From assembly GCA_018340375.1 (NCBI GenBank), contig JAFFJZ010000003.1, positions 13,206,001 to 13,270,000 on the forward strand: a stretch of 64,000 nucleotides of DNA. Direction: 5' to 3'. Under the pieces are notes generated by a model that was not told the DNA's origin, searched no databases, and was given only the letters and a program-made list of their open reading frames with translations. Of the stretch, positions 1 through 14,501 are shown piece by piece (the stretch's first letter is position 1; every line of letters starts with the position of its first letter). The DNA comes from Gonatopus flavifemur (lineage: Eukaryota > Arthropoda > Insecta > Hymenoptera > Dryinidae). A program made the translations under genes and the position numbers.

Positions 1-3000
1 AATGATGTATCATTCGTCATATGAATTTAGTACGCTATCTCTAGAGAATACATTTCAACTTTTTTCAGTATAAATAGATTCAACGTATTGTTCGCGATTT
101 TAATTCCATCCCTCCTCGCCTTACGTAAAACATTCGAATTTCGTGATGACAATTTGCTAAGTTTTTCAAATCTTCGACCATTCGCTTTTTCCAGACTTCT
201 TCTTCTTCTGCTTCTTCTTCTCGTTTCTCACCAATCTTTTGCTATGAAACTTCTAGTTCCTTATCGACTTTCTTACCAAACTTCGAATTTTCTAAATGAT
301 GTTTTTCTAAGTGTTCAACTTCTCTGATACGTATATTTCCTCGAATCGTCAACTTTTTCAATTATAGTTTATTTTTCTTATCTTCATCGATGACAGAAAA
401 CAAACAGTTTAATTTATTCCGAATTTAATATCTTTTATGTACGGTCTCCCGTGTTGAAAGTTATACAAATTATTTCGAATCTGTTCTCAAGCTCAATAAA
501 ATTTATAGAAATCTCCTCCCGGGAAGGAAAGAAGGAATAACGAATGGAAATAAAATCCCTGACACGCGTTCGAGAGACTCGAGTGGTATATAGTTTTATA
601 CACGTTACATAGTTATCCAGAGAAAGTCTAGACACTTAAGAGGGAACTAGGATTAGTCTACGTGGAACTGACGCCCACAAAACACAATACGAAGTGAGTC
701 ATGTATTGCTTTACTGGCCCCACAAGGGTAGTTCCATCTCGATGTACGCACAAAGCAGCTAGCTCTCCTTTGAAGGAATTTCGAGCAACGAGTCTGTAAA
801 GATGTGAAGAAGTTATCTTTCGAACGTGTACTCTTATTCCACGTACACAGCGATATGTAGATGAAATTCCATTCGCTGACTCTACGAAAAATTGATAGCA
901 TCCAAAAAAATTTAAATAAAAATAAATACCTTTGGAATGAGGATAATTTTTCTTATAAGTTGTGTTGAAAATTTACCAAGAGAAAATACAAAAAATATAT
1001 GAACGAGAAAAAGAAGAAGAAAAGGAAAAGACTCGTTTCGCTTGACGCGAGAAGCTCAATGGTCCCTTGCTGACTAATTGCCGCTCTGGTTCACCGTTTC
1101 TACACCGAAGTTTCTGGGAAATATTGCTTTCGTGGTTCGAACCAGCTGTAAAGACTGCCTCGGGGAAAGGCACGAGCCTGCTATCCGTAACCGGGAGTGC
1201 GGAACCAACCGAGGTCATGTATTCTCAAGTTTCCCGGCTAAATATAGAGTTCTTAACTCTCGAGCAAGTCCAACTCTAGGGCCACTCTTCGAGTCTAGTC
1301 TTGGCGTTCCCCTGGTCTTCAGAATTGGGATCCGGCTGGTTCTCAACTACCCCATACTTCCCGACTCTCACTTAAATGCTCCTGTTTAATTAGGAATTAG
1401 CCAGTGAGATATGCTTTGCCTGAGTTATTGCTGACTAAATAAACTTCTCGGTCCAGAAGTTGTGTACATATATATATATGTATGTATGTGTATACGCGCT
1501 GTGTTTGGGGGAACAATTCTTCATCGTCGTAACTTGCTGTGTTGTACTGTGAAATTTACTTTCCTTATCCAGCTTGAGAATATCAAAAGTTTGTTCGAGT
1601 CGCGCTCAATGTACTGGCGTGGAATACGAAAGGAAAATGAAAGGTGCACCTTTGTCGTCGAGAATAATACCCTATACATGGAACGATGATGATAATAATA
1701 ATAATTATTATTATTATAATCCATCGAATTTCGCCTTGGAGGTGAATAAAAAAGAACATGTATTCAGACAATTCCTATACAAGATTGAAAAAGCTAAATG
1801 TTCGTTTCTTCCTCTACATTTACAAGATAGCGTATATCGATACTGGAACATAATTGATTGACAATCTTAAGTCGTCGAATTCATGATCAACAAAATACAA
1901 GATACACATTTTATTCGAATGCAGTATGAATCAACGAACCAACTGATACGATTATTCGATTCATGAGTTGTGTTACACAAATGATATATACAAGCTGATT
2001 CAACCCCTACTAAGCGTATACGTATATAGGAACTACATAGGGTACCTTTGTCAATAAACGAAAGCCTATGCTTCAGTCATCGTCCCCGTACGGTAATTTA
2101 CGTAAACATCAAGGCTGTGCCAATATTCTCTACCCAACAACGTGTATCATCAATTAACGCTTAGCAGGTATGTATATAAATACGTAATGTACTACTATAA
2201 TCACCGTAGCGGAAATCTCAAATTCAACTTCGAATGCGAATAATAATCTTCCACTACTAGATATACGAGAATATCTTGAAGAATATCTCGAGGAACATAT
2301 TTGAGAATATCTTTCCGATAGAACCCGTCGGTAATCCACTCTTCCACCAGACGAAGTTTCGTTGACATTCTTTCTCGGGACGCACGAAGCGGTAACGTAG
2401 TAGCACGGTCTAACGCTCGTATAATATAGAGAAAAATGAGAAAAAATCTCTCTGTGGACCTCGGGTTAATCCGATGTAACAGAAATAACTGTCCACCATT
2501 TTTTCCTCTTGCTTTTTTTCGCTCGTATATACGAGGTGCGAAGGATAAATCTACAAGTTAACACTCGCCGAATAACGAGGAGGAGGCGGCAACTTAACTT
2601 TTGGAGCAACCCGAAATCACAGACCAACTCGTTTCCCGTGTATAATTCATACGAACGGCTATGAATCTGCTACACGTCCGACAAATCCAATGTTTATATC
2701 GTTTTATACGTACTACGATGTTGCCTGAGTTTCCATAAACTCATCACGTGGAAAATCAAATTGATTGTCTTCTGATGTTTATTTTTAATTTACACTTCCT
2801 GCGAACAGTTCAATTCTTTCATTCAGTTTGTGGGAAAAAATAATCTGAATACTACGAAAAAGATTCTAGCTATAATTTATTGAGAATCACCGATATCACG
2901 ATGGGATATGGTGAGAATTCGGAAATTAGATTGAACTCCTGTCGATTTTGATTTAATTTATACTTCGGCTTCTCAAAATTATATATAATTTATATATAAA

Positions 3001-6000
3001 CTGTTTTGAATTGAATATAAATTATATATAATTAGAGAATTTTTATAATCTCAATGAGGACCTCAAGTGGGAAATTTGTCGAAGGCCTTAAGGAGTCTTG
3101 AAACGACCTTCATCAAATCCACACTTTCATATTCAATTCAAAACTGAAAGTAAGCACTATCATTGTATTCACTTTTTTTATTGTATACATTGTTCTCTCA
3201 CTTGTACCAAAAAAATTACATCAATGAGATTAAATACTCACTCAAACTTAAAAATTCCGTGTCTCCAAAATCCTCCCTCAATTGAATTATTCAACTGTAA
3301 AAGTGTACAATTGTACAAAATTGAAACAGCATATCATAGCTGAATGCAAGTTAACCATCAGAAGAGAATAATACATTATCATCAGCACAAGTTTCCAGAA
3401 GACTCCCGTGGATCAACTTCATTCTACTTGGGATCATCACATTTGAAGTTCTGGTATGCAAATTCAATGCTCCCTAGACAATAAGCACTGCTATCAACGT
3501 TAACCTACGATCTACGATGTACCGTATTATTTGAGACCTTATTCATCCGCTTCCATCAAGGAGTTTGAGAACATTTGCTGACCGAAGATGTTACCCTCTA
3601 TAGTACCTTCATAAAGCACTTCATCATTCTTGTCACCTAAATTCTCAAATGTCCTCTGAATAACCAAAACTCAATCGACAGTTATTTGTTCGCTTATTCC
3701 TCTATTTTCTTCCAACGTGTTTTTAAATATTTCACGATTCGATATTATGAATACAGATAAAAAGGCGTGGCATCTTTAACAACTTTCCTCGTTTCGATCT
3801 TTGTGTCGAATCGATTTCTATAGTCCCTAGAAGAGAACAAATGTCAAAGAACAAGGGTAGCGATAGCGATAGCAACAGTAGTAATAACAGGGAGATGGAG
3901 AAATCCTAGGATGAAAGATATTACTTCTGCTCGTTATCGGTTAATTGGAATCACAAGATTCTCGATGGTCTCTCTATCAGAAAAGTTAGAAGAGAAAAGT
4001 AGAGCTTATCCAGTGACTTACGCGTGTTTGTTCGCCCGTTCATTTAGGGAAGCAAGATCTCTTCGATTGGAGATACAATTATCACTACTACCACGTAAAC
4101 AGCAATGAAGAGTAGTGATCATTGCGAAGAACATTTTTATACTCACAATCAACTCGGTTATCACTTTCTGTTGAAAGAAATGTCTCTTGTTCCTCTTTGT
4201 TCGATTTTTTTCCTTTCGTACTTTTGACAAACTTTTGCTTATGCTCGATGCTTCGATTTGACTCTCTGACTCTTGGGTTTCATTTGCAATCTTCAGGAGA
4301 GATTTTTTCAATTCATAACCATCGTGAAAATATGCTAACCACGTGTCGCTTGGGAAATCATAGATTCCATAAAAATATGATACACTTACGAAATATATAT
4401 TGTTGTTTTTCGTTTTATTTCGATGATGTATCGCACGAATCCATTAACAAGAGCCAAAAAAAAACTGTTAAGAAAGACTGCAATCAGGGTTGAAGTATTT
4501 CTTTGTACATATCTTCTTTTTAATCCTCTTCTCACATAAGTAGGATATATACAAAAAAACACACAAAGAAATACAAAGACAATGAGTCGCGAAAACCGAT
4601 ATTTCCGTTCCCAGTGTGACTGGCTGGTTGCCTTAACGATCGACCCAGAAAAGGATATCTCATCTTGCCGCGAAACGAAACGTGCCCTTTCATCCTCTCT
4701 TCCTTTTGTAATTTTTCCTTCTCTCTTCTCTTTATTCACCTCTACAAATAACTTCTTTTGCCGAGTAATATCGTTAAGGTTATGTAGTTTCACCGATACG
4801 ATGGTTCTTTATTCTATTCCAGTGAAATCGTAGTATAGACTTCCCAAGACTTCCCTTTCCTATCCCTTACGGTGTCTCCGTTCTCTTTCCATCCATCATT
4901 TTCATTTCTTCCGAGAGACAGCCCATATTCGTTCCCCGAAATGGAGAAATCTCACATACAAACTCCTTATCCTATTATCGTAAAGATTCAAAGTCAAAGG
5001 ATACGTGGATGTATACATATACATACATTCAATTCTTTGCGCACGGTTCAAAATGAAAAAATTTCACATATACCTCAATCTCCTCTCTCGTGATATACTT
5101 TTTACGTGAGTTTCATGACATAGACACTCCACAACCACGCACGACGAGGAGAAAAAAGTTACCGAGGACCTCTACAAAAACTCTTATGAACGAACCACCA
5201 CGTATGATAATCGTGAAAGCAGATGGTAGAGAAACGTGATACCAAATGTGATGAATTTGTTATGGAAAGAACATTGAAATGAAATTCTATGAATCTTGTA
5301 TGATTTGATTCCGATGGATAGATTTCGAGGAACATTTATGAATCAACTGCTATTCTCATTTCTCACGACTCAAGGATAGGGAACAGTTTTATGATTAAAA
5401 TGATAATTGAACGATATCCCAGACAGCACCGAGAGTTCTGTGAAATTTTTCTGTGTGTGGATGCTATGGTCCCAGGGGAGGAGGTTTTCATACGGTCAGA
5501 GGACCTTCGCTTTTAATGCACCTGAATACTTTTCCATCACGTTCTTTTCATCTACCACGGGACGGTCTTATCATGTTTTCCAAACGAACTTCCATGAAAA
5601 CTACCCACCCAGCATTTTGTGTCTCATGGTATCTCTCAGAAAGGTTGGACAAATCTTACGCAGTGCCAAAAGAGATGTCTTTTAGATTTCTTCGATTGTT
5701 CTCACTTCTAAAAGTTCTCTGAAAGATCCCTTCAAAGCAATCTTCAAAGAAATCTTTTTTAGAATTGGAAAGAATCTGAGAAATCTAAAAGATAAATTTC
5801 GGTATGAGAGGATGCTTTCCTTATGCTCGGATGATCCAAATGCCGCAGAACCTAGAACACAGTTCATTCATGAGTCTATGGATGTATCACGTGAATTTCG
5901 GGGATCTGAATTTCTTGAAGTGAAAATCTACTCTTCAAGGGCGGAAATACTACTACTCTGATAAGAATGAATATTCACTACGTACCCAGATAACATGGAG

Positions 6001-9000
6001 TTTTGTCAGACTTCTCATTTGATTGCTCTGTGACTCTTTGGCATCCCTGGCCCTGCCTTGAGGCAAAGTTAGGGCTTCAATGTTGGTCCAATTTGTAGAA
6101 AAGGCAACCCAAGTAGAGATGCTCTAGTTATTGACGAATTTTGTAACGCTCAACTAGCCAGATACTAGGCACTTGCAAGTACCTGAAACTCTAGTTGCTC
6201 TTTGCTAGCTGGAACTTCTAGGGTAACTTCTAGTAGGATATTAATAACCTTATCAGGCTAAGGTTGCTATAATTCCACAGGTTTTGTAAGCTTCTACCCT
6301 CATCGTTTGTCAACCTTGTCACAAGTTTGCTATCTGAGTAACAGTGGATTTTATTGGGAACCCAATCTAACGCCCATGTGCTATTTTTACCTGGGTGGCT
6401 GACCACAGCTCGGTGAGAAAAATATTGAAGCTCCAAAGTGTTCCTTCCTTCTTTCTTAAATTTCAATTAACCTCGTTATCATTTTGCTTTCCTTCTCCGA
6501 AGATTCGAAAAATATGATTGCTCACTTTGGATTGTAAGTTTAGATCGTAACAAACGAGATTTTACAAGTTACAGTTAGCTTAAGTATACATCGTGTCAAG
6601 ACGATTTACGAGGTAACGAGTTCTTACTTCTCAAATTCCAGCAGGTTCCCCATAACTTGGAGAATGGAAGGAACGAACGGAGGAGGTTCGTAGGTATGGG
6701 TTAAGCCACCCACGAGGAAAGTTCTCTCTCCTTACATTATCGTCGCGCCGTTGGCAAAAGTCGCGAAAGAGAGTAAGAAAGAGAAAGAAAACAAGAGAGA
6801 AAGGGAGGGAGATAGAGTAAGACTTCACCGCTAACTTTTTAACGAGTTGCAAATTAAAATTTAATTCAAGTGTACGCATCGTCTCTTGTCACATTCCCCT
6901 CTTGCTCCTGTCACCGAAATATCACCTGAGTATGCGTGTACAGCGACGAGTCACGAAACTTTTGTGAAGTCGGAACTTCAAAAAGCAAGAAAACTCTGGA
7001 AGAGAGGCTTTAATCGTTTCCGTGGTACTGATTTTACCCGAAGCGCCTGGGAGAAACTTGAGAGAAAAAATAAGATAGAATCTTTTCAAGTCCAGCTGGA
7101 TTAATTTGTTTTTAACTTGATCCAGTTAGCGCCGAGATGGATGCACGTGGGAAGAAACTATAGCACGGCCCAACTTGGTTTTAAGTAGATGCTCGCGTAT
7201 TATAACATCGGTTCCACGTGAAATGGTTTAATTCAAACTGAATTTCTTCATTGAAACATCGTGGGGATTTTTAAAAGTACTTATTTTCATTCCCTCGCCT
7301 TTGTGAGATGTCACAGTAATTCATTCCCGGGGGAACCATTTTGTGTCAAAATTGAATTTGCGGGAACTTGAAAGAGCGTATATATATATCACATAAATTT
7401 ATTTCAAGTTCACCGACATTGAGCAGCCGAATGTTGTAGCGTGCGAACGTTATACGAAATCAAAGCGAAATGCTTGACTTGTACATTTAATCACGGAAAG
7501 TAATTAATGTGTTGTACCTAACACGATCCGTAAAACGGAACAATGATCATTTATCCACAGGTGCTTTGAATGGATCGACATGATACCCTTCAAAACATTA
7601 TTCTCTCTTTTTTTCAAATGTGTTTTGCTAATAAATATGTAATGAGGATCCGTTCTACGTAGGGTAAATATCAATTATTTCTCTCTGCGCACATATAATT
7701 AACGAATACCCTTCGAAAATTGAATACGTACTTGGAACTGGTTGTTAATTGATGAACATTTTTTGTGGAATAACGTTAGAGGAAACGTATACGTCTATAT
7801 CGTCAATGACCAAAGTCGAAGGACAAAACAACGTTGACTATGGGAAAAGCAATCATGCGAGTGCAGAAAAAGAGGACAGGCAGGGTACGATTACCAACCC
7901 TTGTTCCTTTAACTCAAACGATGGCGCACGAGCATGGGACGAACAAATTGCACGTTACCAGCCTCGTTAAAACAATGTCGTCGTGGATATACATGAAGAA
8001 GGAGAAGAAAGGGGAGGAAGAACGAAAGGAAGAAAAGGGGGCGGGAAACGGTTGAATGGAGAAGAAAAGGTTGAAGGTGGTGAAATACAAGATAGAGGAC
8101 AGAGGATGGAACACGGTTGGAAAGAGTGCTTAAGGGGAGTGGTCGGAGGGACTAGATGGCTGGTTGCTGTAGCTTTCAACGAAGCGTTATTCAGGTGGAA
8201 AGAGCTCTCTTCGCTCGTTAGCATTTAATTGAGAACCTCGCGAGAGAGTGGAAAGAGAACAGAGGACCCTTGTCTTGCCGTATAACGACCTCGCGACCGA
8301 CCAATCCGTGATACTTGGGAGCCTAACTCGCGATTCGCGCGTTATTTTAAATATTTTAATAATCCCTAGGATCGTGATCATAACTTTTCGAATATTTAGG
8401 GAAACATCGTTCCTATTCTCCCTGTACCTAGATTTTACATTACCACTACATGTTGTCATGTTTTTGATGGAATTTCAAACTGAACGTCAATGACATTCGA
8501 CGATCATGCTCCATTATAATTTTATACAGGAATCCTAGAAGTCGAAGAATAATGGAACGAGAACAACAATTAAAGTAATCGTTATACCTGAGAAAGAACT
8601 CGAGCTCTCGAGATCGATTGCTAAGTAATCGTGGCAAATTGTCTGAAGGATAGAATTACCCTCTGGAGAACGAAGCGGTGGAACTCAGCTGGTTCGTGTA
8701 TCCTAAGCATCGACTGATGTGTTGTTTTCCATTCTACGTTTCATTACACTTGCTCACTAGAACGAAATACTACCGACAGCGTTTGGTTACATTGTTTCGT
8801 TACGAAATCAAGTCAATCGTGAATCGTAATGAACGCAAAGAAGAAAGAAATCAAATTGTGCAGCGCATAGATTGAATTTCAAAGGGTAGAAATAACTGAG
8901 CGAATCATTAACTCAAAATGAAAAATACTTGAGTTTTGTTGAAGAAAACGTAAGAATTTTCTTGTGAAAATTAAAATTCGATCAAAAGGAACTGGAAATG

Positions 9001-9034
9001 AAATACGATTGCAAGAACTTAAAGTTATTAAATA
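1..9034. other. Non-coding region, no gene supported
   Basis: Short frames only, none recognisable. Visible structure: GAT/AAT repeats (1686-1721), tandem GAATATCTCGA-like units (2266-2312), a palindromic ATATAATTTATAT block (2975-3040), and a small inverted repeat TTTTAGATTTCT / AGAAATCTAAAA (5681 and 5779). Could be intergenic or an intron of a gene outside the window. Confidence 0.5.
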
Positions 9035-9282
9035 AGTTGCAGTAACTACTTAAATACTCGATTTTCGACTTGATTAGTTCTTGCAGCTACTTAGTAGTCG
9101 GGACAAGTAATGCGTTAGCTGCATGAACTAACTCAATAGTTCCACTAACTAACGTAAATACCTGAGGAATTCGAGTTAGTTGAGGCAGCTAACGTGTTAG
9201 TTGTTGCCCTGACTACTGAGTAGCTGCAACAACTACTCAAGCAGATGGTCAAAAATCGACTATTTAAGTAGTTGCTGCAACG
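9035..9282. mobile_element. Foldback element, first of an adjacent pair
   Basis: Arms of about 120 bp: AGTTGCAGTAACTACTTAAA at left mirrors TTTAAGTAGTTGCTGCAACG at right; GCAGCTACTTAGTAGTCGGG mirrors CCTGACTACTGAGTAGCTGC. Non-coding. Confidence 0.8.
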
Positions 9283-9339
9283 ATTCCTTTTTTTCCGTGT
9301 AAAATTCAAGTATGACACATCAAGAATATACCCGAAGAG

Positions 9340-9769
9340 AACATGAAGCTTCAGCGAACGTTCAGATTAGATCTGTATAGATCGGGCCGAAGAGGCTCTA
9401 CGGACGTTGAAATGTCCGCCTCGAAATACGTTGAGGAAACATAGATGGAACGTTCGCTGAAGGTTCATCGAAGGTTTGACGAAGCTTCACGAAAATATCT
9501 ATACTTATATTAATTTTGATCAATTTATATGGGAAATAAATTAATTAATAAACATAAATTATTTTAAATTAATCTAAGTATAGATATTTTTGTGAAGCTC
9601 CCTCAAACCTTCGATGAACCTTCAATGAACGTTCCATCTAATGTTTCCCGAAAGTATTTTGAGGCGGACATTTCAACGTTCGTAGTACCTTTGACAAACG
9701 TTTGTGAATGTAGAAAGTTAGCTTTCATGAACCTTCGACCCGATCTATACAGATCTAAGGTTTCATGTT
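9340..9769. mobile_element. Foldback element, second of an adjacent pair
   Basis: 430 bp with long arms: AACATGAAGCTT against AAGGTTTCATGTT; GATCTGTATAGATCGG against CGATCTATACAGATC; ACGTTGAAATGTCCGCCTCG against GAGGCGGACATTTCAACGTT; the AT-rich centre is also mirrored. Internal reshuffling (AACGTTCGCTGAAGGTTCAT repeated) suggests nested duplication. Confidence 0.82.
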
Positions 9770-12700
9770 AAAAACTCATAGCCACTCCAATTCTAGCGTG
9801 AATTTTTCACTTCAAAAGAGTGAGGGTTCACTCAAAGCGAACTAGCTCATTTCTGAGACTCAGTGAAGTGAAAAACTTGATTTTTCACTCTTTGGAAATA
9901 TAAGTATTTATATCTGGATAAATCTAGTTAGACCTATTTGGATTTGAATAAAAAAACATTGTACGTTAATCAATCTCAACTTGCGTGCATATTAACTGCT
10001 TATTTCTTTTCCTTTCAAATGGTTTCTAAGCATTGAGTATTTTTGGAAAAGAATTAATTTTTTCCTGCTATACGTATGTTTTTTTCTTGTATCTGATCAA
10101 AAATTGATTCCTACACCCTTCCGATGAAATATAAATTCTTCACAATTCTGAATTCCTTCCAATATCTATCAACATCTGTTCAATGGATTTTTCAACTGAA
10201 TTATGATCACTTGCGATAGTTAATTAATCGAATGCCTTCGGAAGAAGGCAAAGTAATTCGCTGATAGATCTGTAATAATCGAAGTTCGGGGCACCGATCT
10301 CATCGAATCATGTTAAACGTGAATACTCTTTAAAGAATCCCCTGTCGGAACAATTAAAAGCTCATTTGACCTTAATAAAAATTGATTGATTGAATTCCCA
10401 GAGCTCAGGGAGAAAAAAGTATGTAATTGAAATTATGATGGTACCCACTTGAATTTAGGGTGAGAAAACGATGATGAAATTGAAGGTTCGAAACCACAAA
10501 TCGATACACATTCCACTAAACGTTACAACTACTTCCTCCCTCAGAATTCCATTAATAATCATTAAATTTCACCGCACTTTCGGAGCAGGATTTTGGAAGC
10601 TCGCCAATAAAATTCTTTCGATTAGTCGCTCCGCTGATTCAAAACCACCACCGCTTTTCATTTTCGTCCTTCCCGCGGATGGAAATGGGTCATTACCCTT
10701 TCAACTGTATCTGTGAATAAAATCTACAACACATACCCTCTCACATATATTTCATGCAGAAAATTTTCATGCTCACAGAATGCGACGTATGCTTATAAAT
10801 GTATAGGGTGTTATTATTGAACATAATACGCGAAGATCGATCACCGACACTTTCGAATTTTCCGGTCTGACGGAACGTGTGTCGTTCAACTGTGATACTT
10901 CGAACGTTACTTTTTTATCATGGCTTTTTTTGTGTACGCTCGTGTTCCGGAGCTTATTAGTCTGATGCATATTTCTTGCAACGTTGTCATGTATTGCTCA
11001 TTCGTGATGGTGAATTCAATAACTTAGAAGAATCGCGTGAATCGTTGGTTCTCGTGATGTTGAAGGCTCAGCATTTGCTGAAAATTATTGACTGAATTAG
11101 AAATCTTCTCTTCCGTTAGAAGATGGATCAAATAAGAGGAATATTGAGTGTTTTGGAATGTATAATATCAATTCGATGATGTCATAGCGATATTCTGAAA
11201 TATTCTGGAGACGTTGATGCTATGTAGGTTATCGCATAGGGGAAGTAAATGCCGTATAGGAGCTCTTTTTATTAATTTTAATCCAAGATTAATCTGAGAT
11301 TTTCCACCTACTTTAGCCCTTTTCTGGCATAATCTTGGCGAACAATGAGCCAAGAATCAGCAAAAATTGCCTCAACATTCACGCACGCGTATAGGTAGAA
11401 GCTTCAACCTACACTGTCAAAGGGAAAAATTCCCCACAAAGTTTGAGAATTTTTTAAACCTACTATAGGAGTTTATCGCCTGAAAATTCACAAATTTACA
11501 AGAATGCTTACTCGAAATTTTTGCTTGAAAATCTAAAATAATGAAAGAAATTGAGAGAACAGACTTGAAAATTTTTTCAGACAGACAATTGTAAAAGAAT
11601 GCAGGTTCTTTCAGATTCAGATTCAGCTCTCCTAAAGAACTCATGCCACAAATATTGAGAGCACTAGGTTTTATTTCAACGAGGGAGAATTCAGAAACTT
11701 AGAGCATGGTATATAATGATCAACGAATACGCAGTTTATACTATAATTAACAACGCTTTATCATACGTCCGTCCGGAACTGACTCAAACTCCACATGTTT
11801 GCATGAACGTGTTGTTGCAGCGGCAGGAGCAGCAGCAACAGGGAGAGTCCATCGTTACGTTTCGATGATTCCGATCGAACCACCTTACAACAACGACAGG
11901 ATCAAGCGAACTGTAATTAATGCAATCCATCCCTCGAGATTAATTCATCGTTGACGAGAACTACTCGTCAACATGCCAGTCATGCAGATTCATCCCAGGA
12001 GGAGGTCATTTCATCTGCGATAAACATCAAACGACGAGGAAAACGAGAAGATCCCAAATAGGATTTCAGGTTTGCTGTAAGAACTTCGTTACCAAACTTC
12101 ATTGTCGGAAATAGTCTTTGACCTTTTCCTCACAATGGTGAAACTCGATCTACGGACAACGTCAGCAAAAAAACCTGACACACTCGATCTTCCAGCTGCT
12201 TCTTCTTCTTATCTTCTTTCTTGCTTTCCGTACTCTCCGAGAAAAATATAAAAAAGTATTTCTAAAAGACTATTTTTTCACTTTGCGTCTACCTCGAAGA
12301 TCCGCAAAGTTACATACGTTTATGTACTTATATTTCATCAATGTCATCATCCAGGAGGGAGTGTCAACTACGTTAAAATCGATCGTGAGATAATGTTATC
12401 TTTCCATTCTCATACACTCGTCGATGGATCAGAATTTCTAATCAACTTTCGTGCCTGTCTGGCACGTTTGAGAGCGGAAATGCTTTGGAAGCCGATATCC
12501 GTATATAAGCTGGTCGATGTTTACCTGAGGAACTATACGTGGCTAATATCTCGTATCATTACAGACGATGGATGACGATGACGGCGGCGACGAAAGGTTG
12601 TGAAGCGATTCCAACCTCGTAGGTATAATATACGTATACGTATACGTATTTCCCATCCGCTATGCAGAGCGGCCGTATTAAAATGTAAATGCGTGGTAGC

Positions 12701-12895
12701 TAGTTATTATGCGGAGCGGCCGATGCGATCTTCACCAGCGGCAATGCGAGCCTCTTCTCTCTTTCGTTTTTGCTCTTTCTCTCTCTCGTTGTTCACATGC
12801 ATGTTTATGATTGTATATCTATATACATGCATATACATGTGCACGTACATTTTTGCGTGTACAAGTCTGTCTATGTCTCTCTGGTCCAACACCCC

Positions 12896-12898
12896 TCG

Positions 12899-12935
<37 letters not shown>
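12896..12935. repeat. (CGT)n microsatellite
   Basis: About 12 CGT/CAT units, nearly pure. Confidence 0.92.
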
Positions 12936-14404
12936 TCTCGTAAACACCCTATAATGGGAAAACCGTGTAGTTCACCATCCACTCACGCGAACAACGGGGG
13001 CGAGGAGAGAAGAACGAGAGGCGAAGGGATGATTCCTGTCCTGACCTTTCACGATCAAAAATCACTCGACGTTGAATCACGAAATGCAAAAAAAATATAT
13101 CCGCAGAAAGTACATGTTTGTCCCAACATCACGCATTTTCCACAATGCAATTTTACAATTTATCCGAAGAATGTGATATAAAATCCAAAGTTTCAACTCG
13201 AGTGATGCTTTTCCTTCCTCTTGGTGGAGGTCTTTCGTTCCAGTGCGGTGGATTCGCATTCAACATGGTACAATATACACGAAGGTCCTAAGAGAAAAGG
13301 CCAACGAGCTGGAAATGGAAGAGGTGGTGGTGAACGGTCTTTCCGTCTGCCCTTCACATTCCCTTCGGTGGAGTTACAGCAAACGGCAAATATCGTCATA
13401 AAAGCACACTATATATATCTTAAATGTATCTCGCATCACTCGCGCGTATACATGCTAGCATATTACACGTCACATATATATGTATATATTATACATGAGC
13501 CAATATTTATTCATGTTCTATGTAGAGAATTTCGTGTCTGTGTAACTGTACGTAAACACGTTAAGTCCGTTGTGGTCTTTTGGAGAAGAGAAGCGCTCGC
13601 TAGATCAGAGGTAAGTAAGTAACGGGACGATGTAACCACTGCTGCTACTGCTCCTGCTCCTGCGATCCGTTCGATGCTATCTCAAAGCAGAGAATCGTAG
13701 ATGAGGAAAGATGGATCGTGTTTATATTGACTTGGATGATTGAAACATTCCCTAGAACGATATCCCCAAGCAAAGACGTGATTCAATAATACTCTTGATA
13801 ATTTGTTTATTTTAACCTGCGAGTCTGGACTTGCAGTGACAAGTCGGTTCAAAGTTAAGATTTCGAATGAATATTGAATGATGAGTTACGAATTTACTAT
13901 CGAATTGTTTATTCGATCGTCAAAGGTACTGGGAATCTCCTCGTTGATTTGATTTTTCCTGAACACGAGAAAAAATATTTCACCACACAATTTCCACGAT
14001 GAATAACAAATGTCGCGATACTAAATCTTCATTTTCAATTTCCAAAGATACGTATCTGCGTGATGCATTAGGGTTTTGACATTTCAAATATATACAGTTT
14101 TTTTTCTACTATCGAATCGAAACCAAGAATAGGTTTCATATATCTTCCAAGTCGAGTTGAATTTAAATATCGAGATAGAAATGTTCGCCAATGACGCAGA
14201 AGTAATTTATACCTCTCTAAGATAGAGCGGAGCTTTTTTTTCCATCAGGGAGGATCGCAAGGGGGAGAAAAAATGAATCCGCGAATCCAAAGCTTTTTCT
14301 CTCCGTTGCGTTTCTTACACCACCCTCTTGCCTCTATTCCGTAGATTTGGAGGAAGATGCCTATTAAGATAAGACTGGGCCATGTTTAACGGCAAATTCA
14401 AATG

Positions 14405-14467
14405 TCGACGACGACGACAACAACAATAACAACAACAATACCAACAGTCACGGGGAATAGAAAGCGG

Positions 14468-14499
<32 letters not shown>
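14405..14499. repeat. (GAC)n ... (GTC)n pair of inverted microsatellites
   Basis: GACGACGACGAC then AAC/AAT units at 14405-14442, followed at 14466-14499 by the complementary GTC run. Together they could form a stem. Confidence 0.85.

Positions 14500-14501
<2 letters not shown>

Noticed and set aside
5985..6395. Possible foldback element between two ACCCAGRTAA words
   Set aside because: Only the outer ten or so bases match; the interior does not pair and ends are uncertain.
12600..13181. 193-codon plus-strand open frame
   Set aside because: Its length comes from a CGT microsatellite (poly-Arg). There is no known domain, and composition is unlike the two real genes.
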